64,000 nt of DNA from Acidimicrobiaceae bacterium (GCA_002717365.1 PBDJ01000027.1:1-64000), one strand, 5' to 3'; positions 28,701-39,016 are shown, counted from the stretch's first letter. The notes: generated by a model from the letters alone, not told the origin. Translations and numbers: made by a program.

Positions 28701-29903
28701 ATGTCAGGTGAGATCACATCTTCTATGGAGAGTGAATCAATTCAATCTTTGCAAGATCCCAGAGAACGAAAGCCACGCAGTTGGAAGATTGAATTAAGGA
28801 CAGATAATCCTAAGAGAGGCTTATACCGGCTATCTGCAATCTTACTAGGAGTTTGCATTGCACTAATTGCCATTCAACTTGGAATTAGCGAGGGGAATGC
28901 TTTCGAACGAATCCTAAAAGCAACTGTTGGTAGTAGGAGAGGAATAGAAAACGTCCTCGAACTGGCGGCGCCCCTAATGGTAACCGGGCTTGCAGCAGCC
29001 ATTGCAATAAAACTTGGTGCCTGGAACGTCGGTGTCGAGGGACAATTCTTTATGGGTGCTTGGGCCGCAGCAGGTATTGCCTTCGCTCTAGATGGTCTTT
29101 CTGGTCCACCGCTCCTAACACTCATGTTCATGGGTGCCACCGGAGCTGGCGCTGTCTGGATGCTCATCCCTGCTCTCGCACGCGCCTATCTGAATATCAG
29201 CGAAATCCTTACAACCTTGATGCTTAATTTCGTAGCGATGGCCTTCCTCGCGTACTGGACGACTGGCCCATGGCGGGACCCCCGCTCCCAGGGGGCTGTC
29301 CTCGCAACTCCAAAGCTTCCTGAACAAACAAGACTTCCAACAACCTCAATCGCCGGAGTCGAAATAGGATTTGGCATCTTCATCGGGTTGGTTCTGGCAA
29401 TACTCCTCACGACCATATTCCGTAAGTCAGTTCTCGGATATATGGTCACAACGGTTGGAGCCAGCGAGCGCGCTGGAGCATACGCTGGTATAAAAGTCCG
29501 CCGGCTCCTAGTAACAGTTCTCCTCGCATCCGGTGCTGCCGCCGGTCTCGCCGGCGTAACCCATATGACCGGCGGGGCAATCAACCGGTACTCGACCTCT
29601 CTCTCGAGCAACACTGGCTACATGGGAATCGCTGTCGCAGTTCTCGCCGGAGGGTCATTCCTCGGAACCGCCGCGATGGCTCTGGTCGTAGGAGCGATCG
29701 TCGCTGCCGGAAATTCATTACGTATCTTGGACGTCGGATCTGAACTAGGTCGATTTGGGCTGACCGGATTCATACTAGTTATAGCAGCAGTAGGTGAAGG
29801 ACTCTCCCGCTACCGACTCGTCCGGCGCCGTCCAATCGACGCAGCAAATATTGCTGATTCTCCACCCACCGCGACCAATTCAACAGAGGATACGAATACT
29901 TAA
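28701..29903 (+). CDS. ABC transporter permease (BPD_transp_2, nucleoside type)
   Basis: Hydrophobic; GAWNVGVEGQFFMGAWAAAG, YAGIKVRR. Confidence 0.9.
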   Translation: MSGEITSSMESESIQSLQDPRERKPRSWKIELRTDNPKRGLYRLSAILLGVCIALIAIQLGISEGNAFERILKATVGSRRGIENVLELAAPLMVTGLAAAIAIKLGAWNVGVEGQFFMGAWAAAGIAFALDGLSGPPLLTLMFMGATGAGAVWMLIPALARAYLNISEILTTLMLNFVAMAFLAYWTTGPWRDPRSQGAVLATPKLPEQTRLPTTSIAGVEIGFGIFIGLVLAILLTTIFRKSVLGYMVTTVGASERAGAYAGIKVRRLLVTVLLASGAAAGLAGVTHMTGGAINRYSTSLSSNTGYMGIAVAVLAGGSFLGTAAMALVVGAIVAAGNSLRILDVGSELGRFGLTGFILVIAAVGEGLSRYRLVRRRPIDAANIADSPPTATNSTEDTNT

Positions 29904-30839
29904 ATGGAACTTGATCTCTGGCAAGAAACTCTGCTCCAAGCGATTGTTCTTGGCACTCCTCTGCTTTTCGTGGCTTCCGGTGAACTCCTTGGACAAAAGG
30001 TGGGAGTATTTAACATCGGCATAGAGGGTGTCATGCTGATGGGAGCTGTAGCTGGTTTTGTAGGCATGCACGAATCCAGCAATATCGCAATTGGCATCCT
30101 CAGTGCTGCAGTATTTGGGGCACTATTTTCATCTCTATTTGCACTCGCAACTGTTGTATTCCGCGCCAATCAGGTGGTCTCTGGATTTGGTCTATGGCTG
30201 TTAGGATTAGGATTATCAAGCCAAATAGGACGTGGCTATACCGGAATTAGAGCTAGTAATCCTATCGAACGGTGGGAAATTCCATTACTGCACGACATTC
30301 CGATTTTCGGCCCAGTATTGTTCGCACATCTTTGGGCCGTATATCTTGCATTTCTTTCCCCCCTTTTGCTGTGGTTTATCTTACAGAGAACACGCCATGG
30401 GTTGAATATCAGATCGATCGGTGAGGACCCCGCCGCCGCCGACACAACCGGCGTTGCAGTGACTGCGTGGAGATTCCTCTATGTCTCTCTCGGTGGTGGC
30501 TTAGTTGGCTTGGGTGGAGCCTTCCTCTCACTTGGCACCTCACAAACTTTTACACAGTTCATGACTAGTGGCCTTGGCTGGATTGGACTGGCGATAGTGA
30601 TGTTCGCTGGCTGGCAACCGCTACGACTAATCCTGGGTGCCTACCTCTTCGGAGGACTTCGAGCTCTAGATTTCGCCGCTCAATCAGCCGACTGGAACAT
30701 TCCATCAGAATTTCTTGCCATGCTGCCCTTCTTAGGGACACTGTTGGTGCTGCTAGTCGGCGCATGGCGATTTAGAAATCGTCCAGGTGCAAGTGCCGCA
30801 CCTGCTGCACTTGGAATATCCTTCTTTCGCGGAGGGTGA
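29904..30839 (+). CDS. ABC transporter permease (BPD_transp_2, nucleoside type)
   Basis: GVFNIGIEGVMLMGAVAGFVG; hydrophobic; one base after the previous stop region. Confidence 0.9.
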   Translation: MELDLWQETLLQAIVLGTPLLFVASGELLGQKVGVFNIGIEGVMLMGAVAGFVGMHESSNIAIGILSAAVFGALFSSLFALATVVFRANQVVSGFGLWLLGLGLSSQIGRGYTGIRASNPIERWEIPLLHDIPIFGPVLFAHLWAVYLAFLSPLLLWFILQRTRHGLNIRSIGEDPAAADTTGVAVTAWRFLYVSLGGGLVGLGGAFLSLGTSQTFTQFMTSGLGWIGLAIVMFAGWQPLRLILGAYLFGGLRALDFAAQSADWNIPSEFLAMLPFLGTLLVLLVGAWRFRNRPGASAAPAALGISFFRGG

Positions 30840-30848
30840 AAGGCCAGG

Positions 30849-31736
30849 ATGATTAAAGCCATAGACGTTCATACCCATCCCTCCGATGCCTGCACCCACC
30901 GGCGCCAAGGAGAGTGGCTGGAACACGCAGAACGCTATTTCAAGCAACCACAGACAGAGATCACCCTCGACCAGCAAGCCGACCTCTACCGAGAGCGTGA
31001 AATGTTGGCGGTGGTTCTTGCCCTCGACGAGGAAACCGTTACAGGCCGGCCCCCTGACTCCAACGACGAACTCGCGGCGGCCGTAGCGCGTAACTCAGAC
31101 GTCTTAGTTGGCTTTGGTTCAGTCGACCCAGCGAAGGGCGCTCTAGCAGTGAGGGAAGTACATCGATGCGTGGAGGATCTCGGGCTCCGAGGCATGAAGT
31201 TTATGCCTCTTACCCAAGCTTTCTTTTTGGACGACCCATCCGTACGACCGGTCTTTGAAGCCTGTGCCGACCTGTCTGTACCGGTAATGATCCATACCGG
31301 TACAACTGGCATCGGAGCGGGTGCACCCGGAGGAATGGGTATCCGGTTGAAGTACGGTCGTCCAATTCCCCACTTGGACGATCTCGCAGCCGAAATACCT
31401 CAGCTGACAATAATTGGGGCCCATCCCGGTTGGCCCTGGTGCGAGGAGATGATCGCCGTCATGTGGCATAAGGCCAACGTGTTCATGGACCTCTCGGGCT
31501 GGGCGCCGAAATACCTACCAGAATCCATAATTCAGAATGCGAATACCCTTCTGAAGGATCGAGTTCTCTTTGGTTCTGACTTCCCTGTCTTCCATCCTGA
31601 TCGATGGATGTCCGAGTTTGCGGAAGCGGATTTCCGTGATGAAGTGAGGGATGGAATCCTTCGAGAGAATGCTGCTCGACTACTTGGAATCAATCTTGAT
31701 GCTTGTGTGCCAGGAAGCCCAATTCCATATACATAG
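30849..31736 (+). CDS. amidohydrolase family protein (Amidohydro_2)
   Basis: MIKAIDVHTHPSDA, MIHTGTTGIGAG, IIGAHPGWPW, VLFGSDFPVFHPDRW. Confidence 0.88.
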   Translation: MIKAIDVHTHPSDACTHRRQGEWLEHAERYFKQPQTEITLDQQADLYREREMLAVVLALDEETVTGRPPDSNDELAAAVARNSDVLVGFGSVDPAKGALAVREVHRCVEDLGLRGMKFMPLTQAFFLDDPSVRPVFEACADLSVPVMIHTGTTGIGAGAPGGMGIRLKYGRPIPHLDDLAAEIPQLTIIGAHPGWPWCEEMIAVMWHKANVFMDLSGWAPKYLPESIIQNANTLLKDRVLFGSDFPVFHPDRWMSEFAEADFRDEVRDGILRENAARLLGINLDACVPGSPIPYT

Positions 31737-31790
31737 AGGGAACAGGAGAGGTCGGTTGCTTGGGCAACCCACCGATAGGTACGTAGAAAC

Positions 31791-33446
31791 ATGTCGATTG
31801 AGATAGAGCGCGACCTTCCGGTTCAAGTACGCGACGGAACCGTCCTGAAGGTAGATGTTTACCGCCCTACCAACTCAGATTCCTACCCTGGCCTCTTACT
31901 CCGCACTCCATATAGCAAGGACACTCCCCAAACAATTGGCTATGCGCACCCTATTTGGTACGCGCGGCATGGATTCCTGGTAGTCGTCGGTGATACCAGA
32001 GGAAGGTTCAAATCTGAGGGAAGCTTTTTCCCACTCCTTCACGAGGCCCAGGACACCCTCGACACCCTGAACTGGATGCGAAAACTTCCGGGTGTCCGGC
32101 CAGACCGTCTAGGAATGTACGGGTATTCCTATTCGGGATGGACGCAGTTGCTAACGGCGACCAGCGGTGATTCTCGCCTCTCTGCGATCGCTCCTGCATT
32201 TTGCAGTGCCGGTCTATACGAACTCTTTTTCACTAACGGAGTACTGAACCTCGCCTTTGCCCAGTCATGGAGTCTCCAAGTTGCCCTAATGGAGGCACAG
32301 GTGAGCGGCGATAGACCAGCCTGCGCCTTGCTCCAGGAAGCATTGGCGGGCATCCCAGGTATCTACTCGCACCTTCCCGTCGATGAAATGACGGCTCTTC
32401 GCTCAACCGGGCTATCTCCCTTCTACTTTGATGCACTCCAGCATTCTGAGAACTCCGACCCTTATTGGAATCCGCTTCGAGCTAAGAAGGAGCGCCTAGC
32501 CGAGCTAAACGTTCCAGCTCTCCATATTGGGGGCTGGTATGACACTTTCATCGATCAGTCCACAGAGAACTTTCAAATGGCATCGGCTCAGCCCAACCAG
32601 CACCTCCTTGTCGGACCCTGGTATCACATGCCTTGGGCACAGCAGGTCGGCGAGATTGATTTTGGCGAAGACGCACGTAATGAGATCGACCACATACAGA
32701 GGGAATGGTTCGCTCACTGGTTGCAGAACGAGCCTGACCGACCAGCAGATCTTCCGAGAGTTCGACTCTTTGTCATGGGGAGAAATTCTTGGCAGGACGA
32801 GGATGCTTGGCCGCCTAGCAGGTCTCGGCCATTAACGTTTTTTCTTCATAGTGCCGGCCTAGCCAATTCATCCAATGGTGACGGAACTCTTGGACTGGAA
32901 GCCCCGACAGATGAGCCGGAAGACATCTTTGCCTATGACCCGAATCTGCCCGTACCAAGCGTAGGCGGCAATTCTTGTTGTGTTCCCGAATTCGCACCTA
33001 TGGGTGCACGCGATCAACGATCTATCGAGATGCGTAATGACGTTCTCGTCTACACGTCAGAAATATTGACTTCTCCGGTTGAGGTCATCGGTGAAGCTTG
33101 GATTCGTTTCTTTGTGGCCACCACCGCCGCAACAACTGACTTCACAGCAAAGCTTGTTGACGTGTATCCAGACGGACGTGCAATCAACATTGTCGATTCA
33201 ATTTTTAGGGTCCAACCTAGGACAGACCAAATCCTTGAAGTCTCAGAGGCTATTGGCGTGACTGCAATTGTCTTTCAGGAAGGGCATCGGATTCGATTGG
33301 AGATTTCTAGTAGCAGCTTTCCCACATACGAACGGTCGCTGAATTCTGTTGGCTCTCGGGATCAGTTTGACGGTCAGGTTGCCCTACAACGCGTATTTCA
33401 CAACAGCGATAGACCCTCTGCGCTAGTCCTTCCGGTCATCGAATGA
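31791..33446 (+). CDS. CocE/NonD family hydrolase (X-Pro dipeptidyl-peptidase S15-like)
   Basis: VRDGTVLKVDVYRPTNSDSYPGLLLRTPYSKD, LGMYGYSYSGWTQLL, C-terminal jelly roll LVDVYPDGRAINIVDSIFR. Confidence 0.9.
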   Translation: MSIEIERDLPVQVRDGTVLKVDVYRPTNSDSYPGLLLRTPYSKDTPQTIGYAHPIWYARHGFLVVVGDTRGRFKSEGSFFPLLHEAQDTLDTLNWMRKLPGVRPDRLGMYGYSYSGWTQLLTATSGDSRLSAIAPAFCSAGLYELFFTNGVLNLAFAQSWSLQVALMEAQVSGDRPACALLQEALAGIPGIYSHLPVDEMTALRSTGLSPFYFDALQHSENSDPYWNPLRAKKERLAELNVPALHIGGWYDTFIDQSTENFQMASAQPNQHLLVGPWYHMPWAQQVGEIDFGEDARNEIDHIQREWFAHWLQNEPDRPADLPRVRLFVMGRNSWQDEDAWPPSRSRPLTFFLHSAGLANSSNGDGTLGLEAPTDEPEDIFAYDPNLPVPSVGGNSCCVPEFAPMGARDQRSIEMRNDVLVYTSEILTSPVEVIGEAWIRFFVATTAATTDFTAKLVDVYPDGRAINIVDSIFRVQPRTDQILEVSEAIGVTAIVFQEGHRIRLEISSSSFPTYERSLNSVGSRDQFDGQVALQRVFHNSDRPSALVLPVIE

Positions 33447-33472
33447 GTCCCGAAAAGGCCCAAACTGGGTAA

Positions 33473-34330
33473 TTAGCATGCAATCGAAGGTAGGACCACC
33501 CCTTGCGGCTCTCGATAACTCCCGCGACTCATCAGGGAGAGCGGTTGCTCTATTCGAAGTCCTTGCTTGAGGCACCACATCAATAGATCAGTAGATCTCA
33601 GAGGTAAGAGAAACCCTGAGCCGCGAATACGGTCGGCCGCTGAGACCAAGGCCATGACAGCGGCAGAGTCTCGCCCCACCGTATGTCCCCCAAAGCCAAT
33701 ATTGGTCGTATACGCCGAAACCCGGCCACCGAGCTCAGCCAAGAAAGCGTTACCTGCTGAGATTGCATCTTGCAATTCCCAATTTCTACTAAAGCCTTGC
33801 GTGAACTGGCAAAGTTCCCTGCACTCTTCTAGATCTGAGATCTCCACTGCACGAACATGATGATCCGGCACGTCCAACCTGCGCAATGTTCCCCTCATCG
33901 CGGCCAAGGGTTCACGAATTTCAAAGCCCTGTTTGAGGTACAAGGCCATGGACCTTCCGTGGTAAGCGGCTTGCACTAGACGAACACCGGAAGCCTTGCG
34001 CCGATCCGAACGTTCAAGGGCGTCCCCCAGAAGCAGCTGGCCTACCCCCTCATTCTGCGCCTGCCGCAGAACTGTGATCGGACCTAGTCCAACTATCTCC
34101 GCGCGCTCATCTAAAAAGTTGCTGCCAACAATTTCTCCGTTGCGTTCAGCGACTGCACAATAGAATCCCTCGTGCTCCAGCATCGCCGAAACGACTCGAA
34201 CTGTGGCTTCCACCGAGGGGAAGTCGGGTTGAAAGTTGTGCTCTGTGGCTATATCCCAGAATGCATCAAAACATATCTGGGCACATTCTTGAGTATCTTC
34301 AATTCGACCTTCACGAATGACTAGGTCCAT
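33473..34330 (-). CDS. GNAT-family N-acetyltransferase, probably two GNAT-like halves
   Basis: MDLVIREGRIEDTQECAQICFDAFWDIA..., VLRQAQNEGVGQLLLGDALERSDRR. Confidence 0.75.
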   Translation of the reverse strand: MDLVIREGRIEDTQECAQICFDAFWDIATEHNFQPDFPSVEATVRVVSAMLEHEGFYCAVAERNGEIVGSNFLDERAEIVGLGPITVLRQAQNEGVGQLLLGDALERSDRRKASGVRLVQAAYHGRSMALYLKQGFEIREPLAAMRGTLRRLDVPDHHVRAVEISDLEECRELCQFTQGFSRNWELQDAISAGNAFLAELGGRVSAYTTNIGFGGHTVGRDSAAVMALVSAADRIRGSGFLLPLRSTDLLMWCLKQGLRIEQPLSLMSRGSYREPQGVVLPSIAC

Positions 34331-34409
34331 CTCGAACGGCCCTCAATACATTTCTCTAGCTCACTTGGTGATTTTTCTTCCAAGTTCTCAAACTGCAGAA
34401 ATTGTTGCC

Positions 34410-35201
34410 CTAAGACAAAGCGTCAAGATCTGCATGCCCATAAGAGAATCCGCCGTTAGGGCTAATAAGCTCACCCGTCATATACTCCGCTTCGTTGGAA
34501 GCAAGGTAGACCGCGAGAGCACCAACTTCCTCGGGACGACCAAATCTTCCAACTGCAATACATTCTTGCAAAAGTCGTAATTCTTCAGCAGGAATCATCG
34601 CACTCAATGGGGTATCGAAGTAGCCGGGGCGAATGGCATTTACCGTCACCCCGCGAGAAGCAACTTCGCGAGACAGCGATCGAACTAGGCCATCAATGCC
34701 GCCCTTGGCTGCTCCATAGTGGGTTTCGTATGCCACACCCGTTGTCGAAACAATTGACGAAATGCAGATGACCCGACCAAACCCTCTTTCGAGCATTCCA
34801 GGCAAGCCATAGCGGGTACAAAGAAATGTGCCATCAAGATGAATCCCTAGCATCTCTCGCCACTCGGCAAATGTCATCTCTTCGAATCGAACAATGGTTG
34901 CGATTCCAGCGACATTCACCACGATATCAATATCACCGACTCCGGCCTTTGCCGCTTCATATGCCGCTTGGACATTTGCTTCGTCGGTCACATCAAGCTG
35001 AATCGCCTCAAATCTCTGATCTGGGAATCTGGAAGAAAGATTATCTGCAGTAACAGCCGCAGCATCTTCGAGAATATCTGTTACGGCAACGGAAGCTCCT
35101 TGACCAGCAAGACTTTCAGCGATGGCCGACCCCAGGCCACCACCTGCGCCTGTAACCAATGCATTTCGTCCGGTGAGATCAAACATCATCTTCCTTCCCA
35201 C
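34410..35201 (-). CDS. SDR family oxidoreductase
   Basis: ALVTGAGGGLGSAIAESLAGQGASVAVTD, YGAAKGGIDGLVRSLSREVASRGVTVNAIRPG. Confidence 0.93.
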   Translation of the reverse strand: MGRKMMFDLTGRNALVTGAGGGLGSAIAESLAGQGASVAVTDILEDAAAVTADNLSSRFPDQRFEAIQLDVTDEANVQAAYEAAKAGVGDIDIVVNVAGIATIVRFEEMTFAEWREMLGIHLDGTFLCTRYGLPGMLERGFGRVICISSIVSTTGVAYETHYGAAKGGIDGLVRSLSREVASRGVTVNAIRPGYFDTPLSAMIPAEELRLLQECIAVGRFGRPEEVGALAVYLASNEAEYMTGELISPNGGFSYGHADLDALS

Positions 35202-35359
35202 GCTGTCTCGTATTTCTCAATAGTGCTAGAACATCTCACAGATCACAGTCCTCAATAGTCAGGACACAAACCGAAAGATTGCTCAACCGATTACGTAGAT
35301 CGTACTGGTCAACCAGAAGGGTCGCCAATGTCAAGTCGACCAGAAGGTCAGGCTTAGGT

Positions 35360-36820
35360 TCAGCTTGACGGATTCAGAACGTAGCCACTTCGAGTCCCCA
35401 GGTGCCGTCCATTGCTCACAACTAGATCTCCGTTGACGACCACATGAAGAACGCCTGTCGAAAGCAGCCTTGGATTTTCGTAGGTCGCTCTGTCGATAAT
35501 TATCTTTGGATCAAAGAGGCTCAAATCCGCGTACCAACCCTTCCGAATAGCGCCTCGACGATCAAGGCGGAACTTCTCTGCTGGCAGTGAAGTCATTTTT
35601 CGAATGGCCTCTGGAAGAGTAAGTACCCCTGACTCCCTGACATAGCGTCCAAGGACGCGCGGGAAGGTCCCGTAGAGTCGAGGGTGGGGTCGTCCATCTG
35701 CCGATGGAAGTCCGTCGGAACCAATCATTGCGACTTCATGGCGCATTGCTGCACAAACATCTACTTCGGTCATGCCGTGGCGTACAACCACTGTTCCAGG
35801 GTCAGTTTCCGTGATACGGAAGGCCATCTCATCAAACGTCAACCCATTGAGTTCGCCTAAGTCGAGCAGGGAACGACCTACGGAATCTGGATAGGTCGAC
35901 GAGGCAACGACAACAGACGCGGCCTCATCAGATCCGATTCCTCCCTTAACGACCGTATGGAGAAGCGTGCTAGAGGCCGTGTAGGGATAGACGTCAGTAG
36001 TTACATCAAGACTCTCTAGTCGTGCAGAATCAATGGCCGAGATCGATTGTTTGACCTTTCCCCAGTTTGCCTGGCCGAGCGCTTTGTGGTGGGAGATATG
36101 GAGACCGCAGCCACCCTTCATGCCAATTTCGATGGCTTCCTCCACGGCTTCTACCAACCCACTGCCTTCATCCCGAATATGACTCACATAAAGGCCCTTG
36201 TCCTCAGAAACCGGCTCAATGGCACGTATTAACTCTTCAGTTGACGAATACCGGCCAGGCTCATAGGTCAAACCAGTGGATACCCCCAGAGCACCTGCGT
36301 TCATTCCTGCAGAGAGGTGTCGGTGAATCTCTCTGAACTCTTTCCGCGTCGGCCTCTCTTTGCTCGACCCGAGCACCGCTCGCCTAACAGCCCCATAGCC
36401 AATAAGGATCGCCACATTGCAGGAAGGATGGGCACTATCGATACGTGCCCTGTACTCACCTACATCCTTCCAACTCGGAGGCCTCTTCGATCCAAGGATC
36501 CCGCTCTCCAACCATCGGTCATTAATCGGTGAGCGAGGGACTGTAGCCCACCCACAATTTCCAATAATGTCAGTTGTAACTCCCTGCGAAATCTTGTGGT
36601 TCATCTCTGGATCTTCCAGAACTGCCAAGTCATCATGGGAATGGACGTCGACAAAACCTGGGGCAACAATCAGATTTGTTGCATCAATTTCTATTCGTCC
36701 TACGTCCTGACATGGCCCAATCGCGTCGATTAGGTCACCATCGATCGCAATGTCCGTCTTGATGCCTGCCGAGCCGCTGCCGTCAATGACTACGCCATTT
36801 CGTATTACAAGGTCATGCAT
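35360..36820 (-). CDS. N-acyl-D-amino-acid deacylase/D-aminoacylase family amidohydrolase
   Basis: DLVIRNGVVIDGSGSAGIKTDIAIDGDLIDAIG, VAPGFVDVHSHDDLAVLEDPEMNHKISQGVTTDIIGNCGW. Confidence 0.87.
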   Translation of the reverse strand: MHDLVIRNGVVIDGSGSAGIKTDIAIDGDLIDAIGPCQDVGRIEIDATNLIVAPGFVDVHSHDDLAVLEDPEMNHKISQGVTTDIIGNCGWATVPRSPINDRWLESGILGSKRPPSWKDVGEYRARIDSAHPSCNVAILIGYGAVRRAVLGSSKERPTRKEFREIHRHLSAGMNAGALGVSTGLTYEPGRYSSTEELIRAIEPVSEDKGLYVSHIRDEGSGLVEAVEEAIEIGMKGGCGLHISHHKALGQANWGKVKQSISAIDSARLESLDVTTDVYPYTASSTLLHTVVKGGIGSDEAASVVVASSTYPDSVGRSLLDLGELNGLTFDEMAFRITETDPGTVVVRHGMTEVDVCAAMRHEVAMIGSDGLPSADGRPHPRLYGTFPRVLGRYVRESGVLTLPEAIRKMTSLPAEKFRLDRRGAIRKGWYADLSLFDPKIIIDRATYENPRLLSTGVLHVVVNGDLVVSNGRHLGTRSGYVLNPSS

Positions 36821-36870
36821 AGTCGTTCTGCCAGCTAGCGGAAGTTGAATTAAGGGTTGCTTTTGAGCCT

Positions 36871-38253
36871 CTACGAGTCACGAACTTGCACTAATGCAGT
36901 CTTGTAGTCAGTCCGGGGAATTGTTCCGGGCGCAACTACTGTCAAGGCCACCCGGATACCCAGCCTTTCCCGAACCGTCGCTTCGACTCGGCCTGAAAGA
37001 GCTTGGACCATAGTCTCTTCTAAGTCCATGTTGGCTTCGACCTCTAGGGGAATTGGGTGATCAAATTTCACCTGACCTACCTCTTCCGCCCAGATCCTCA
37101 TGTGCGGCGAGAGATGGTCGGAGTGCTCGTCAAGAATGACGTCACGAATAGCCGATGGGAAAACATTCATCGCCTTGTAGATCAACATGTCGTCGCTTCG
37201 ACCAATACAACGAATCTTCGGTGAGGTTCTGCTACATGCACAGGAAGTTTCAGTAACTACAACAATGTCTCCTGACCTAAACCGAAGAACTGGAGTCGCT
37301 TCACGGCTAAACGTTGTATAGAGAACTTCTCCGGTTGCGCCCTCAGCCCAAGGGACCTGGTCTTGAGTGTCCGGATCAATCAATTCAATAGCCACGTGTC
37401 GTTGTGCACAAAAATGCATTCCGTTGCCCTGTCCACACTCAGCCCACATTCCAGCCATTACATCGCTCAAACCCATTGCCTCTCGGAGATGCGTTACACC
37501 CCAGGCCTCACTGATCTGTGATCGGATCTCCGGCTGGCCCATCCCGGGTTCCCCACCACCAATCAACTTCTCCAAACCCAGTGAACTGGGCGGATAGCCC
37601 ATCACTTCACGACAGTGCTCCGCCAAGTAGACCTCGAATGAGACGGTCGCAGTCAGTGCCGTTGCTTGGAGAGTCTTGATCGTCTCCAATGTTCGTTCCG
37701 TCGACATTCCACCCGCCCAAACAACGGTCGCACCAAGTTTTCTGAGGCCATCTGCGTATGGGAGCCCACCCCCCACCATCGGTAATCGAGTGAGGTGGGC
37801 TATGACATCTGTTGGCCTAATCCCAGCAGTGAAGAACATGTTCGCGATTCCGTCATTCCACTTCGCATGGTCACTTGCAGTTAGTGCGTAATGGACTGAC
37901 CTTCCCGAGGTTCCGGAAGAGGAAACCGTTTGAACAATCTCGGACGTTGGCATCCCTTGGATCGTTCCAAATGGTTCACCATCCGATGGGCTCTCCTGAG
38001 CAACCCGAAGATCCGACTTAGTTGTGAGGGGCAGTGATTCAAGAGCTTCGATGGTTGGCACAGACTTTGGAGAGGCACCCAACTTTTTGGCGTAGAACAG
38101 TGAACGACGGGCGAGTCCGGATACGAAACTCTTCACTTGAGTTCCCTGCCACGCTTCGACTTCGACCCAGGGAAGCGGGTCCAATTCGTTGTCCCACAAC
38201 TCCTCAGTCTGGCTAGTCACTCCCCTACCGCCCTTCCGCTCTGGCTTGGTCAA
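36871..38253 (-). CDS. phenylacetate-CoA ligase-like AMP-dependent synthetase (copy 1)
   Basis: TVSSSGTSGRSVHYALT, GGGEPGMGQPEIRSQISEAWG, GRSDDMLIYKAMNVFPSAI. Confidence 0.85.
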   Translation of the reverse strand: MTKPERKGGRGVTSQTEELWDNELDPLPWVEVEAWQGTQVKSFVSGLARRSLFYAKKLGASPKSVPTIEALESLPLTTKSDLRVAQESPSDGEPFGTIQGMPTSEIVQTVSSSGTSGRSVHYALTASDHAKWNDGIANMFFTAGIRPTDVIAHLTRLPMVGGGLPYADGLRKLGATVVWAGGMSTERTLETIKTLQATALTATVSFEVYLAEHCREVMGYPPSSLGLEKLIGGGEPGMGQPEIRSQISEAWGVTHLREAMGLSDVMAGMWAECGQGNGMHFCAQRHVAIELIDPDTQDQVPWAEGATGEVLYTTFSREATPVLRFRSGDIVVVTETSCACSRTSPKIRCIGRSDDMLIYKAMNVFPSAIRDVILDEHSDHLSPHMRIWAEEVGQVKFDHPIPLEVEANMDLEETMVQALSGRVEATVRERLGIRVALTVVAPGTIPRTDYKTALVQVRDS

Positions 38254-39016
38254 ATACCTCGCCCAACCTAGACACGTCTACTCCAACTCCTACTTCTTCT
38301 CTGGTCGTAACTAGCCATGGACGCTCTATTTCGTCCGTTGGATTTGTCGGTAATCCTTCCAGAGTCTCATTTGCCAAACACCGCACTCCAGGCTCTATGT
38401 AGTTCGGTGAGACATGGACAATCGCTGCTCCGAAATAGTTGATAATTGGCCTTACACGGGTAGGAATTTCCCGAGCGGTACCAACGAACATGAAGAGATC
38501 TGGTTCAAGGGTTCCGAAAGCTCGGATCACATGAATCAGGACTTCCTGCACCCATTCTGGTTGCTCCTGAAGTGCCAGTTGGTCTTGAAGGGCCTGATCG
38601 TCCGGAACAACGATCGCAACACCAGCTCGGTCATCTAGAACTGATTTGATCCGTTTACAAGCCTCTAGATATACATCCAGAACCGGGGTGTTAACGACTG
38701 CTTCAGGCGACGGCAATTCGACAAGGGGCATCCCTTCAGTATTCTGGCTCAAGGCTTCAAGTGGTCCTAGTCCAGGCGAAGAGGCTTGGCGACAACCCAC
38801 GGCAACCTTGCAGCCATCCCCCAGCGTGACTGCATCAAGGCCATAGAGATTCTGGGCATTCCGCAAGGAACGAGCAACTGCTTCTGGATCAGTCCAAGCT
38901 GCAAAATCTGAAATCTGCTCAATAGCAGCTGCATGGCGGTGAATCCTTGGGACTATGGCTATCTCGCTACCATCCCGTGACTGCAACGCACTGTTAAGGG
39001 AGTGTTTGCCCATCAA
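38225..39016 (-). CDS. hypothetical protein; faint uroporphyrinogen-decarboxylase-like character; possible accessory subunit of the carboxylase
   Basis: 263-aa ORF overlapping the CoA ligase start by 29 nt and 22 nt from the HyuB-like gene; AQNLYGLDAVTLGDGCKVAVGC. Confidence 0.6.
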   Translation of the reverse strand: MMGKHSLNSALQSRDGSEIAIVPRIHRHAAAIEQISDFAAWTDPEAVARSLRNAQNLYGLDAVTLGDGCKVAVGCRQASSPGLGPLEALSQNTEGMPLVELPSPEAVVNTPVLDVYLEACKRIKSVLDDRAGVAIVVPDDQALQDQLALQEQPEWVQEVLIHVIRAFGTLEPDLFMFVGTAREIPTRVRPIINYFGAAIVHVSPNYIEPGVRCLANETLEGLPTNPTDEIERPWLVTTREEVGVGVDVSRLGEVFDQARAEGR

